DNA of 61,384 bases from Methylobacter sp. (lineage in GTDB: Bacteria > Pseudomonadota > Gammaproteobacteria > Methylococcales > Methylomonadaceae), in NCBI GenBank assembly GCA_030653985.1, contig JAURYJ010000068.1, positions 1 to 61,384 on the forward strand, in the 5' to 3' direction. Positions 1 through 8,800 of this stretch are shown here, one piece after another. Below the pieces are notes generated by a model, which was given only the letters and a program-made list of their open reading frames with translations, was not told the DNA's origin and searched no databases. The first letter of the stretch is position 1, and every line of letters starts with the position of its first letter. Position numbers and translations under genes: made by a program.

Positions 1-6
1 GTAACC

Positions 7-36
7 GGTGTGCAGACCCTTCGGGGGATTGCACCT
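7..36. other. GC-rich hairpin with TTCG loop
   Basis: Within the gene-free stretch 1-353, the bases GGTGTGCA..GACCC and GGGG..TTGCACC can pair around a TTCG tetraloop. It looks like a stable RNA hairpin, but there is no T-tract and I cannot assign it to an RNA family. Apart from this hairpin and the dispersed element at 261-379, I see nothing in 1-353. Confidence 0.35.
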
Positions 37-260
37 GTCGGTTGAAACTGCTCAACCAGGATTCCAGTTGCAGGTTGCAAGACCTATCAACGGAAAGCGA
101 ATTATCAAATGAATATGTTTGTATATGAACTTTGAAGCAGGAATAATAAGCCGTTATACGAAATTATTCACGCCCTCTCAACAATATTGCACAACAACCG
201 AGCAAATGCTTGCTGCTTGAAAGTATTCATCGGCTATTGGCTTTATGCGCTTTCAGAAAC

Positions 261-379
261 ATGTTTCAATCCACACCCGACCTCATCCGTTGAGTGACAA
301 CCGCCGACGGATAGAGGTCGGTGGATTGTTCCTCCCCCGTGAAGGCCGAGGTTTCAGACCAGCGAAGAAATTTGATGAA
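261..379 (-). repeat. Dispersed hairpin element, copy A (internally deleted)
   Basis: This is the shortest of three copies of one element (others at 25789-25973 and 59888-60070). Read on the minus strand it begins TTCATCAAATTTCTTCGC and ends in a long hairpin followed by GTGGATTGAAACAT. Compared with the other copies it lacks about 65 bases in the middle; the break lies between two CCCC(G/C)TGAA..GGGG hairpins. Its first 26 bases overlap the 3' end of fliW and encode that protein's last residues and stop codon. Confidence 0.85.
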
Positions 380-812
380 GTTCATTGCTGGTTTCAGTCA
401 GCGTTATGCTTTGATCAACTTGCCCCAGCACTTTTTGCAAGCCTATTCTCTTGGTGCAGTTAATCACTAATGGCGATTTAATCGCACCTTTAATAGTCGG
501 TTGATCGGTTTCGTCTTTGTGTAGAATTATTAAGATAAGCGTGTCAGCGGTATCCTCAATTCCCAGTATGGCTTCTTCGGCATCGTTTAATTCGAAGTTA
601 TAATTGATGTTGAAAATAGAGGGCTGTGCGACTGAAAAGGTAAGGGATTCATCATCTAAAGATTGCAGCCAGAAAATGAGGGGATTGTCGCCTTCCTGAT
701 GAAATAGCTTGAAACGGGTTTGATCTTCGAAGCCGGGTATGCCGTTGGGAAAGTTAATGATGGTGTTGGAATCAATGAATTGTTTGCCTAAAAAACTAGA
801 TGTAATTTCCAT
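354..812 (-). CDS. fliW: Flagellar assembly factor FliW
   Basis: A 152-residue protein of normal FliW length, with the family's N-terminal pattern IINFPNGIPGFED near residues 18-31 and a continuous small beta-barrel-type sequence. FliW binds flagellin in the cytoplasm and, in other bacteria, antagonises the translational repressor CsrA, so flagellin export relieves flagellin repression. It is the first of three flagellar-type genes on this strand. The last eight residues (HQISSLV region) and the TGA stop lie inside dispersed element copy A, so the native C-terminus was probably replaced or slightly extended by the insertion. Family assignment is firm; regulation by CsrA here is inferred from the family. 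Confidence 0.9.
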   Translation of the reverse strand: MEITSSFLGKQFIDSNTIINFPNGIPGFEDQTRFKLFHQEGDNPLIFWLQSLDDESLTFSVAQPSIFNINYNFELNDAEEAILGIEDTADTLILIILHKDETDQPTIKGAIKSPLVINCTKRIGLQKVLGQVDQSITLTETSNELHQISSLV

Positions 813-896
813 AATAAACTCGGGTAAAAATGAATGTGAAGGTGAATGTATAGTCTACAATTATCAGTATAGCAAGGCTGGCTTGTCATAAGCTAT

Positions 897-2123
897 TTAC
901 CAGGATTTTACCCAGTCGCCAACCTTGACGCCCAGTTCACGAGCAGGAACTTCCAATTGGCCTATCGCGTAACGCGGCGTGATAGTGCGGATGGTTAATA
1001 TGCCGACGGGTTGCTTGTCTTTACCGATAAAGCTAAGGCCGCCATCAAGATGTAAGTCATTACCCGTCGTACTATAAACCACCAGTTGATCGCCGACATT
1101 AAGTCTTTCCTGGGCGCCTGCATCAATAAACACCGCATCATCCTTGATTTCAATAATACGTGTTGTAAGCGGGTAACAACTTAAGGACCGGCGAATATCG
1201 GTGCTTGCCTGATTGATAATTTGAGCTATTTTTCCGCCGGTCGAGGTGGCGTTAAAGCGCTCGCTGCCTACCGAATAAGTTGCGGGTATGAATACATCAC
1301 CGATGACATCATCAACATAACGTTGCTGGAGCAGTAATGCGCCGGTATATCCATCATGGACATAAACATCAATCCCTATGCCTCGTCTGGCGACGACATC
1401 GCGAGCTAAACTTCTGGCAAATGCCAAAGGTCCAGCGCCTCTCATGTATTCGCTGGATTCGACCTCTAAGTCTCTAATCACGCCGGATAACACAAATTGC
1501 ACGCCGTTTGATGCGGCTATTTGCATGACTTTTGACGGGCGATAGGCGGTACGGTCTTGTGATTCCGGAGCCAAATCGGCTCTTGGATATAGGTTGATAT
1601 TAGTGGCATTACTGCCGATAAATTCGCCGGATTCCATTAAAAGATTATTAAGTTCCCGTGGAATACCACTATATAAATCTTGTGTTTCGTAGGCAATGAC
1701 CTGTTCTTGTTTAACTAAAGGAAAGGCAGTTGCGATAATGCGTTTGCGGTAGTGGGGTGTGCAGGAATTGTCGGCAGATAATTCCACCATGGCGACAACA
1801 TGATAGATATTATCAGCGGTCCATTCTTTGATAACTTTAGTATTGCTCACAGCGGCTGCGGTGTGCATCGAAACAGTGTCCAGTGAAACGTTATTTTGAT
1901 TGACTAAAGTCCGGCTGTGAATCGTAGCAGACGATTGCATGGAAGCTTGACGGATGGCATCCTGCAAGGCCTGTTTTTTAGCTAATAACGGCATGCCTTT
2001 GTTAATGGCAGCCTGACCTTCAACGGTAACTGTATGAGCACGAGCCCGAGGTTGAACATTGGCGCACGATAGCATTGACAAAAACAGCGATGCCAATATG
2101 CAGTTGGGTAATGTTTTTGCCAT
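897..2123 (-). CDS. flgT: Flagellar assembly protein T (FlgT-like)
   Basis: 408 residues. An N-terminal signal sequence (LASLFLSMLSC) is followed by HTVTVEGQAAINKG at about 30-43, typical of the FlgT N-terminal domain, then a middle domain, then a C-terminal SH3-like region (residues ~330-408, VGDQLVVYS and LGVKVGDWVKSW). In Vibrio, FlgT is a periplasmic component of the H-ring around the basal body and is needed for stator assembly. The cysteine after LSML could be lipidated, but the lipobox is poor, so signal peptidase I cleavage is equally possible. The gene lies just downstream of an LPP20/FlgP-type lipoprotein, matching the flgT-flgO-flgP association in Vibrio. Confidence 0.8.
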   Translation of the reverse strand: MAKTLPNCILASLFLSMLSCANVQPRARAHTVTVEGQAAINKGMPLLAKKQALQDAIRQASMQSSATIHSRTLVNQNNVSLDTVSMHTAAAVSNTKVIKEWTADNIYHVVAMVELSADNSCTPHYRKRIIATAFPLVKQEQVIAYETQDLYSGIPRELNNLLMESGEFIGSNATNINLYPRADLAPESQDRTAYRPSKVMQIAASNGVQFVLSGVIRDLEVESSEYMRGAGPLAFARSLARDVVARRGIGIDVYVHDGYTGALLLQQRYVDDVIGDVFIPATYSVGSERFNATSTGGKIAQIINQASTDIRRSLSCYPLTTRIIEIKDDAVFIDAGAQERLNVGDQLVVYSTTGNDLHLDGGLSFIGKDKQPVGILTIRTITPRYAIGQLEVPARELGVKVGDWVKSW

Positions 2124-2242
2124 GGATTAAACCGGTTTGTTGCTGAGAATAATGACGACACTGCATAATAGCCCTTAAATGCTATTTATGTTAATTTTCA
2201 AAAGTGAGTGTTTGTGGCAGTACCTGGTCAAAATGACCAAAA

Positions 2243-3103
2243 TTATTGTCGATTAAAGCCCTTAGTACTAGGATAGTTGTAACAGTCGATGGCATTGCAT
2301 CCCGAATCAATACTCGAGACGGTTGTGGGCGCGGTATGCTTAGAATTGGGTGCGGAAGTTTCTGGGCTTTGTTGAAGACACTGATTTATTAGTTCGCTTG
2401 AACCGTTAATGCATTCATAGAATCTTGGCGTCAGATCAAGCTCCACAACTGTTTCAAAAGTATCGTCGCCAGCATAGGCGTCACTACCGATCACCGAGGT
2501 TCTTTTTACTCTGGCTCCTCGTACATAAGCATTAAGATAAACTTGATAACTGTCATGGCTGACTTGCATGTTTTCGATACTAGTCTGACCCCGTAATTGA
2601 ATGCCGTTAAGCTGCTCGGCTAAACTTCTGTAAGCATCCATTTTTGATGCTCGCATGGCCATGAGTTTAATTTGTGAGCGCGAATACTTATCGGATTTTT
2701 CGACGGTGCCATAGCCTGTCGCATTAATGGTTTTATTCGGCAACAATGCAAGTGCTGGCGCGGGAGGTGTTTTGGCAGTAGTGCAGGCGGTCATCAATAA
2801 GCTGATAACTAACCCTGTTATCGCCAGGGATGGTGTGTATGCCGTACGTTTGTCAGGAACAAACGCGGCGGTCGCCAGGGATGGTGTGTATGCCGTACGT
2901 TTGTCAGGAACAAACGCGGCGGTCGCCAGGGATGGTGTGTATGCCGTACGTTTGTCAGGAACAAACGCGGCGATCGCCAGGGATGGTGTGTATGCCGTAC
3001 GTTTGTCAGGAACAAACGCGGCGATCACCAAGGATGGTGTGTATGCCGCAATTCTGTCGACAATAGGCGCGGCAAATGCTGGTTTTAAGTATTTAATTTT
3101 CAC
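2243..3103 (-). CDS. flgP: LPP20/FlgP-family lipoprotein with a repeat inserted in its signal peptide
   Basis: The C-terminal two thirds (from NATGYGTVEKSDKYSRSQ) match the LPP20/FlgP lipoprotein family, which supplies outer-membrane flagellar ring components; flgT follows directly. A strong ribosome binding site (CAGGAG) lies 7-8 bases before the GTG at 3103, giving MKIKYLK as n-region. The hydrophobic core and lipobox LVISLLMTAC come only about 100 residues later, after five tandem 17-residue units of the type AYTPSLAIAAFVPDKRT. An ordinary lipoprotein signal therefore seems split by an in-frame 51-bp minisatellite. Translation could alternatively start inside the array, but I see no good ribosome binding site there. 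The symbol rests on family and neighbourhood. Confidence 0.7.
   Translation of the reverse strand: MKIKYLKPAFAAPIVDRIAAYTPSLVIAAFVPDKRTAYTPSLAIAAFVPDKRTAYTPSLATAAFVPDKRTAYTPSLATAAFVPDKRTAYTPSLAITGLVISLLMTACTTAKTPPAPALALLPNKTINATGYGTVEKSDKYSRSQIKLMAMRASKMDAYRSLAEQLNGIQLRGQTSIENMQVSHDSYQVYLNAYVRGARVKRTSVIGSDAYAGDDTFETVVELDLTPRFYECINGSSELINQCLQQSPETSAPNSKHTAPTTVSSIDSGCNAIDCYNYPSTKGFNRQ
2828..3082 (-). repeat. 51-bp tandem minisatellite (5 units)
   Basis: Units start with GGATGGTGTGTATGCCG on the plus strand at 2828, 2879, 2930, 2981 and 3032. The first four are nearly identical; the fifth diverges in its second half. Each unit is 17 codons, so copy-number change keeps the reading frame of the lipoprotein gene. 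Each of the first four contains a small hairpin GTTTG..CAAAC. A single related unit occurs at 39987-40035. Confidence 0.95.
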
Positions 3104-3247
3104 GGTACTAACTCCTGTGTTGACTTACCCGTGTGTAGCGGCTGATAAGTCCATTCCTTAAGTTTTTAGCTCCGCTATTTTGTTGCCGGATATGGCTACC
3201 AATAGACTGCATTGCATCACAAGCCTGTTCTCTGTATGCTGCATCGG

Positions 3248-3715
3248 ATGCAAATAAATCTAATTTCAGTAGGAAACCGTATGCCGGGTTGGGTGCAGCA
3301 GGGCTACGCTGAATATGCCAAGCGCTTGCCTCGTGAATGTGAGCTAGTACTTAAAGAAATTGCGCCGGGCAAGCGCACCAAGAACAGCGATGTCGCCCGG
3401 ATTGTCAAAGAGGAAGGCGAGCGAATGATTGCGGCAATCCCTCAAAGCACCCTTATTGTCACGTTGGATATCCCCGGAAAATCATGGACGACTCCAGAAT
3501 TGGCCCAAGCGATGCAACGCTGGCTGGAAAGCGGACAGCATGTCTCCTTATTAATTGGCGGACCGGAAGGTCTGGCGGACTCGGTCAAGCAACTGGCACG
3601 AGAATCATGGAGTTTGTCTGCATTGACATTTCCTCATCCGTTGGTGCGTATCGTTGTTGCCGAACAGCTTTATCGTGCCTGGAGTCTTCTCCATAACCAT
3701 CCCTATCATCGCTAA
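3248..3715 (+). CDS. rlmH: 23S rRNA (pseudouridine1915-N3)-methyltransferase RlmH
   Basis: SPOUT-class methyltransferase acting on pseudouridine 1915 in helix 69 of 23S rRNA in assembled ribosomes. Starting at the ATG at 3248 ([15 protein letters not shown]) gives 155 residues, the standard RlmH length; an upstream in-frame ATG at 3212 adds 12 unrelated residues and was rejected. Visible signatures are LLIGGPEGL (SAM-binding knot, about residue 100) and the C-terminal [14 protein letters not shown]. The stop overlaps the first base of maf, so the two genes are translationally coupled. Confidence 0.95.
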   Translation: MQINLISVGNRMPGWVQQGYAEYAKRLPRECELVLKEIAPGKRTKNSDVARIVKEEGERMIAAIPQSTLIVTLDIPGKSWTTPELAQAMQRWLESGQHVSLLIGGPEGLADSVKQLARESWSLSALTFPHPLVRIVVAEQLYRAWSLLHNHPYHR

Positions 3716-4290
3716 TGACTGTACAGATTATTCTTGCCTCAGCCTCTCCCCGTCGCCAGGAATTACTGGATCAGATTAAGGTAACTTACTGGGTTCACCC
3801 GGTCGATCTTGATGAAACCCCTTTGCCCGACGAAACTCCTGTGGACTATGTGCAACGATTGGCCGCAGAAAAATCTGCGGCCTGTATCGCCCAGCTGGGC
3901 GATAGTTTGCCGGTTTTGGCTGCGGACACCGCCGTAGTGTTGGGTGACCTGATTATGGGAAAACCTAAAGATCGTGATGATGCCATTGCCATGCTAAGGC
4001 AGTTGTCCGGTAAAATGCACCGGGTTTATAGCGCAATTTCGTTAAGGGGACGGGAGCATGGTCAGGCGATAAGTATTACCGAGGTGACTTTCAGGCTGTT
4101 GACGGAATCCGAAATAGCGGCTTATTGGCAGAGCGGAGAACCACTTGATAAAGCCGGCAGCTATGCCATTCAAGGTAGGGGCGGTGTCTTTGTCGAGTCG
4201 CTAAGCGGCAGTTTTTCCGGTGTAGTTGGTTTGCCGTTATTTGAAACCGCAGAACTTTTATCCAGGCAAGGGATTAGGCTATTCAAATGA
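3715..4290 (+). CDS. maf: Maf family nucleotide pyrophosphatase (YhdE type)
   Basis: 191 residues, the usual Maf length. The N-terminal ILASASPRRQELL loop binds the triphosphate, and LAADTAVV near residue 70 holds the conserved aspartate. The string EPLDKAGSYAIQG near residue 140 is the form seen in the dTTP/UTP pyrophosphatase branch. These enzymes hydrolyse dTTP, UTP and modified nucleotides to monophosphates and are linked to septum inhibition when overproduced. The gene overlaps rlmH by one base and rng by four bases; maf-rng is a conserved gammaproteobacterial pair. Confidence 0.93.
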   Translation: MTVQIILASASPRRQELLDQIKVTYWVHPVDLDETPLPDETPVDYVQRLAAEKSAACIAQLGDSLPVLAADTAVVLGDLIMGKPKDRDDAIAMLRQLSGKMHRVYSAISLRGREHGQAISITEVTFRLLTESEIAAYWQSGEPLDKAGSYAIQGRGGVFVESLSGSFSGVVGLPLFETAELLSRQGIRLFK

Positions 4291-5741
4291 GTGAAGAAAT
4301 TTTAATCAACGTTACTCCGCCTGAAACGCGCGTTGCCGTTATTGAAAACGGTGTATTGCAGGAACTGATCATTGAAAGAACCCGGCAGCGGGGTTTGGTG
4401 GGTAACATTTATAAAGGCGAAGTCTGCCGAGTGCTGCCCGGTATGCAGGCGGCTTTTGTCGATATTGGCCTGCCCAGAGCCGCATTTTTGCATCTTTCCG
4501 ATTTGTGTACCAAGGATCTGGAAAAAAAAGCGTCGGAAAACATCGAGCATTATTTGCATGAAGGCCAGCATATTATTGTGCAGGTGTTTAAAGACCCTTT
4601 GGGCAGTAAAGGTGCGCGATTAACCACGGAAATATCGATTCCGTCGCGGTTTCAGGTGTATATGCCTTATGCGCAGAATTCCGGCGTGTCTCAGCGGATT
4701 GAATGCGAGGCGGAGCGCGCCCGTTTAAGAGCCTGTCTTGACGCTTTCAGGCAAGAGCATCAATGTGGCGGTTTTATCGCAAGAACAGCGGCCGAATGTG
4801 TGGATGAGGCAATATTGATTGCCGATATGACGTTTCTGCTGAAATTGTGGGAGTCGATAGCCGCCAAGATTAGCGACGCCAAGCCCAAGCAGTTTATCCA
4901 TAAGGATTTGCCCTTGAGCATCAGAACCTTAAGGGATTTGTATCGGGAAGGTATTGAAAGAGTCCGGGTGGATTCACGGGAAACCTATCATCGCTTGGTT
5001 GAATTTGCGGAGATTTTTGTGCCGGAAATTGTGCCGGTTATCGAACATTACACCGGCGAGTGTCCGGTATTCGATATTTACAGCGTCGAAGATGAAATTC
5101 AAAAAGCGCTGGAACGTAAAGTCAACCTGAAATCGGGCGGACATCTGGTATTCGATCAGACCGAATCGATGACGACTGTCGATGTGAATACCGGGGGCTA
5201 TGTCGGCGGCCGTAACCTGGAAGAGACGATATTTAAAACCAATCTTGAAGCGGCACAGACGATCTCCAGGCAACTGAGACTCCGGAATCTGGGCGGCATC
5301 ATCATTATCGATTTTATCGATATGCAAAGTGCGGACCATAGAAAGCAAGTTTTGCAAGCATTCGAGCGGCATTTAGAAAAAGACCACGCGAAAACCAACA
5401 TTACCGAAGTATCGGTGTTGGGTTTGGTGGAAATGACGCGCAAAAGAACCCGGGAAAGTCTGGAGCATATCTTGTGTGAACCTTGTAGCGCTTGCGGCGG
5501 TCGAGGTGTTTTGAAAACGCCGGAATCCATGTGCCTGGAAATATTTAGGGAGATTATTCGCGAAGTCAGACAGTATAAGGTTCAGAAAATATTGGTTTTG
5601 GCGTCCAATGAAGTGGTGGAAATGCTGCTTGATGAGGAAGCAGATATGCTGGCGGAATTGGAAGTCTTTTTGAGTGTGCGCATCAAGTTCAGGGCCGAAG
5701 CTGAATACAATCAGGAGCAGTATGATGTGGTTTTGCTTTGA
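4287..5741 (+). CDS. rng: Ribonuclease G
   Basis: 484 residues, matching RNase G rather than the much longer RNase E. The S1 RNA-binding domain lies at about 35-120 (GNIYKGEVCRVLPGMQAAFVDIG). Catalytic aspartates are in TVDVNTG (about 299) and IDFIDM (about 342-345). A zinc-link motif CEPCSACGG lies at about 396-405. RNase G is a 5'-monophosphate-sensing endonuclease that matures the 5' end of 16S rRNA and degrades some mRNAs. It overlaps maf by four bases and is followed, after a dispersed repeat, by yhdP, as in enterobacteria. Confidence 0.95.
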   Translation: MSEEILINVTPPETRVAVIENGVLQELIIERTRQRGLVGNIYKGEVCRVLPGMQAAFVDIGLPRAAFLHLSDLCTKDLEKKASENIEHYLHEGQHIIVQVFKDPLGSKGARLTTEISIPSRFQVYMPYAQNSGVSQRIECEAERARLRACLDAFRQEHQCGGFIARTAAECVDEAILIADMTFLLKLWESIAAKISDAKPKQFIHKDLPLSIRTLRDLYREGIERVRVDSRETYHRLVEFAEIFVPEIVPVIEHYTGECPVFDIYSVEDEIQKALERKVNLKSGGHLVFDQTESMTTVDVNTGGYVGGRNLEETIFKTNLEAAQTISRQLRLRNLGGIIIIDFIDMQSADHRKQVLQAFERHLEKDHAKTNITEVSVLGLVEMTRKRTRESLEHILCEPCSACGGRGVLKTPESMCLEIFREIIREVRQYKVQKILVLASNEVVEMLLDEEADMLAELEVFLSVRIKFRAEAEYNQEQYDVVLL

Positions 5742-5875
5742 GGCGAAAGACGAAGGCTATGCGGGAATACTTTTGTTCACAGGAACAAAGTTTTCAGTAC
5801 ATTAAATACTTTTTTCAGTGCCCTTCGTCTCTATATTTTTATTTTTTATGTCAAGGTTTTTGAACCTTGAACCTT
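5742..5875. repeat. Dispersed GGCGAAAG/CCTTGAACC repeat, copy 1
   Basis: The rng-yhdP interval starts GAGGCGAAAGACGAAGGC and ends GCCCTTCGTCTC...TTGAACCTTGAACCTTT, two arms that are partly complementary. Related sequence occurs at 23093-23165, 23892-23919, 25711-25788 and 40046-40104, always in intergenic positions. The right arm overlaps the apparent yhdP start. Confidence 0.55.
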
Positions 5876-8800
5876 TACCCTGATTCAGTGATCCATCATA
5901 TTAAGCGGGCAACGCGGCATCTTATTTTTTGGTCTCTGATTGCGGCAGCTATCGGTTTGACTGGTGTGCGCCTGCTGTTTTTTGGGATTGAGCACTATAA
6001 GTCTGATTTGGCGGCCCATATCGGCGAAGTTGTCGGTACACCGGTAACCATAGGTCGCTTGGGCGCAAATATGCGTGGTTTTAATCCTCAACTGGTGTTA
6101 AAAGACATCGCTATTTTATCCTGGGCTGTCCCCGCCCGTCCCCTTTCATCGGTCGCTCTTGCAGACAATGAAAAACCAGCTATCGAGTTTGCGGAAATAC
6201 GTTTAGGTATCGATTTACTGGAACTGTTGACCCGTAGGGATTTGTTGTCATCGTCTTGGGTTACCTTGGTGGGCGCCAAGCTCTCTATTAAACGACAACA
6301 GGATGGCAGCATTGTTATTGTCGGCTTAAAAGCCAGTGATGGACAGCCTCAGTGGCTGTTGCAGGGCAGAAAATACGAAGTCTTGCAAAGCGAAATCAGC
6401 TGGCAGGACGAAATCAGCCATAGTAAGCCGCTGTTGTTCAGTGGGGTAGATCTGGCAATCAGTAACGAGGGCGAGCAACACCGGCTTAATATGCTGATCA
6501 ACTTGCCAAAAAAAGTCGGTAATACCTTAAGACTATCCATGGATTTTAAAGGCAATATTTTTGAGCCTTCAACCATTCAGGGGCGCGTATATATAGCAGG
6601 AAAAGCCGTTTTGTTGACTGAATTGGCCGCACTTCTTGGTCAAACTTCAGCGTGGGATCGAATCAATATCAATGCCGGTATCGGTGATTTTAAAATCTGG
6701 GGTGATTGGCGGCAATCGCAACTGGTGGCTATGGATGTGGAAGCACAGCTTCAACAGATGGCATTGGTTCGTCAGGACAGGCAGTCATTTTTTGTTAAGC
6801 AGCTGAAAACCCGATTTCACTGGGGGCTAAATAATGCTTCTTTGGGCAAAGACAAGCAGTGGCAACTTGATGTGAACGATTTTTTACTGGAAGCCCAGGA
6901 TAAGCCCAAAAGCACCGCTAAAAAATGGCCATCCGCAGTGTTTAGCGCTTCCGGGCAATACAATGATGATAATGTCTTAGCTAAAATAGCGCTGATTGTT
7001 GAACAACTGGACCTGCAAGAAGCATCCGCGCTGGCGCAGTTTTTTGCTCCCCTTGCGGATCAACAGCTTAACTTGCTGGCGCAAGCTCAGGTAAAAGGCG
7101 TGCTGGAGAACTTTTCTTTGTTTGCCGATCTGAATGCAAAATCGGTTGCCCTGAATGGCGGCTTTTCCAAAGTCGGTGTTGCGCCGATGTCGTCGATACC
7201 CGGCATAGAGAATTTGACCGGTCGAATAAAGGGCAGTGAAAAACAGGGCACTATTAGCCTGACGACTAAAAGTGCCAGGCTATCAGCACCGGAGCTGTTT
7301 CGTCAGGTTTTGCCGGTCGACCGTCTTCAAGGCACATTGAGCTGGCAGCAAGCAGACAATGTCTGGTCTGTATCCAGCCAAATGATTGAGTTGGATTCCT
7401 TGAGTTTTCAAAGCAAAAGTCGGCTCCGTATCGATATTCCCGAAACCGGTAAACCTATTTTTATGGATCTGCAAAGCTCATTTTCCGGGGAAGACGCACG
7501 TCAGGTTACGCATTATTTACCGGTAGGCATTATGGATGAGGATGTCGTTGCCTGGCTGGATCATGCCATTAGTAGCGGCAGCATGACTCATGGCGGCTTG
7601 TTGGTCTACGGTAACCTGAACGATTTTCCGTTTACCGGTGCACCGGGTGTTTTTGAAGCGGTATTTAATGGTGAGCAGTTTGATTTGTCTTACGATTCGG
7701 AATGGCCGCACATAACCGGTATGAATGCCGAGGTCATGTTTTCACAGGGCAGTCTGACGGTTAATATCAGGCAAGGAAAAACCGGTAACGTGATCATTAA
7801 ACAAGCCGAGGTGACTATTCCAACGCTGAATAAAAGTCAGTATTTGCTGATTCAGGGTAAGGCTGAAGCGGGGATTGGTCAGGTTTTGGCCCTTATGCAG
7901 CAGATGCCGTTGAGTTTGCCAGTGGATTCGCTGCTGGAAGCAATTACGCCTCAAGGAACTACCCAGGTAGTACTGGATCTTAAAATTCCTTTAGTTGACG
8001 GTGTGCCTGCCCAGGTAGATGGCATGGCAGCATTGAAAGATGCCAGATTGACAGTGAAATCGCTGGATCTGCCGGTTAGCAAAATTAATGGCCAACTCAA
8101 GTTCAATGAACGGGGCGTTTTTAGTAACGCCATTCAGGCAACGGCCTTGGGCCATCCGATACAAATCAACATTGAAAGTTCGGATAGCCAAGCCAGCGTC
8201 AACGTTGCGGGTAAAGCCGGTATTGACGACCTACAGGCGCAATTTGACCTGCCCTGGTGGAGCATCGCTGCCGGGGAGACAGAGTATCGGTTAAAGCTGG
8301 CGTTGCCTTACGGCGACGTGGCTCCAGAACTTGTTGTCAACTCCACATTATCCGGTGTATCCCTGGATTTGCCAGGAGCATTGGCTAAGACTCGAGAACA
8401 AAGCGTACCGCTGTCATTGACATTCAGTTTGGGCGATAAACCGTTATTGCCGATGCGGTTAAATTACGACGATAAACTGAAAGCGGCGATGCAGTTGGAT
8501 ACCCGAAAAAAGACTGTTTTTTCAGGACATGTGCTGGTCGGTGCCGGTGAAGTCGTCCAGTCCCCGGATGCCGGGTTACGGCTGGAGATCAATCGCGACC
8601 GTCTGGCTTTGCAAGACTGGCTAGGTTTGGCGGTTGCTCAAGGTGCAGGTGATAGCGTCAGGGAACTGAAAATTCATAGCGATCATGCGTTGTGGAAGCA
8701 AAGCGATATTGGTCTTTTCGATCTGGCTTTGAAGCACGACGGCAATGACTGGACTGGGGCTATAGCCAGCTCATTTGCAAACGGAAGCATTCATATGCCT

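Noticed and set aside
245..463. 72-codon plus-strand ORF near the left end
   Set aside because: It runs through dispersed element copy A and antisense to fliW; composition is not protein-like.
897..3103. Sigma-54 promoters before the flagellar genes
   Set aside because: I could not find a convincing GG-N10-GC pair with the TGGCAC/TTGC context at a suitable position.
2727..3161. Plus-strand ORF with repeated RDGVYAVRLSGTNAAVA units
   Set aside because: Opposite-strand shadow of the minisatellite in the lipoprotein gene, without a ribosome site; the minus strand has both ribosome site and domain.
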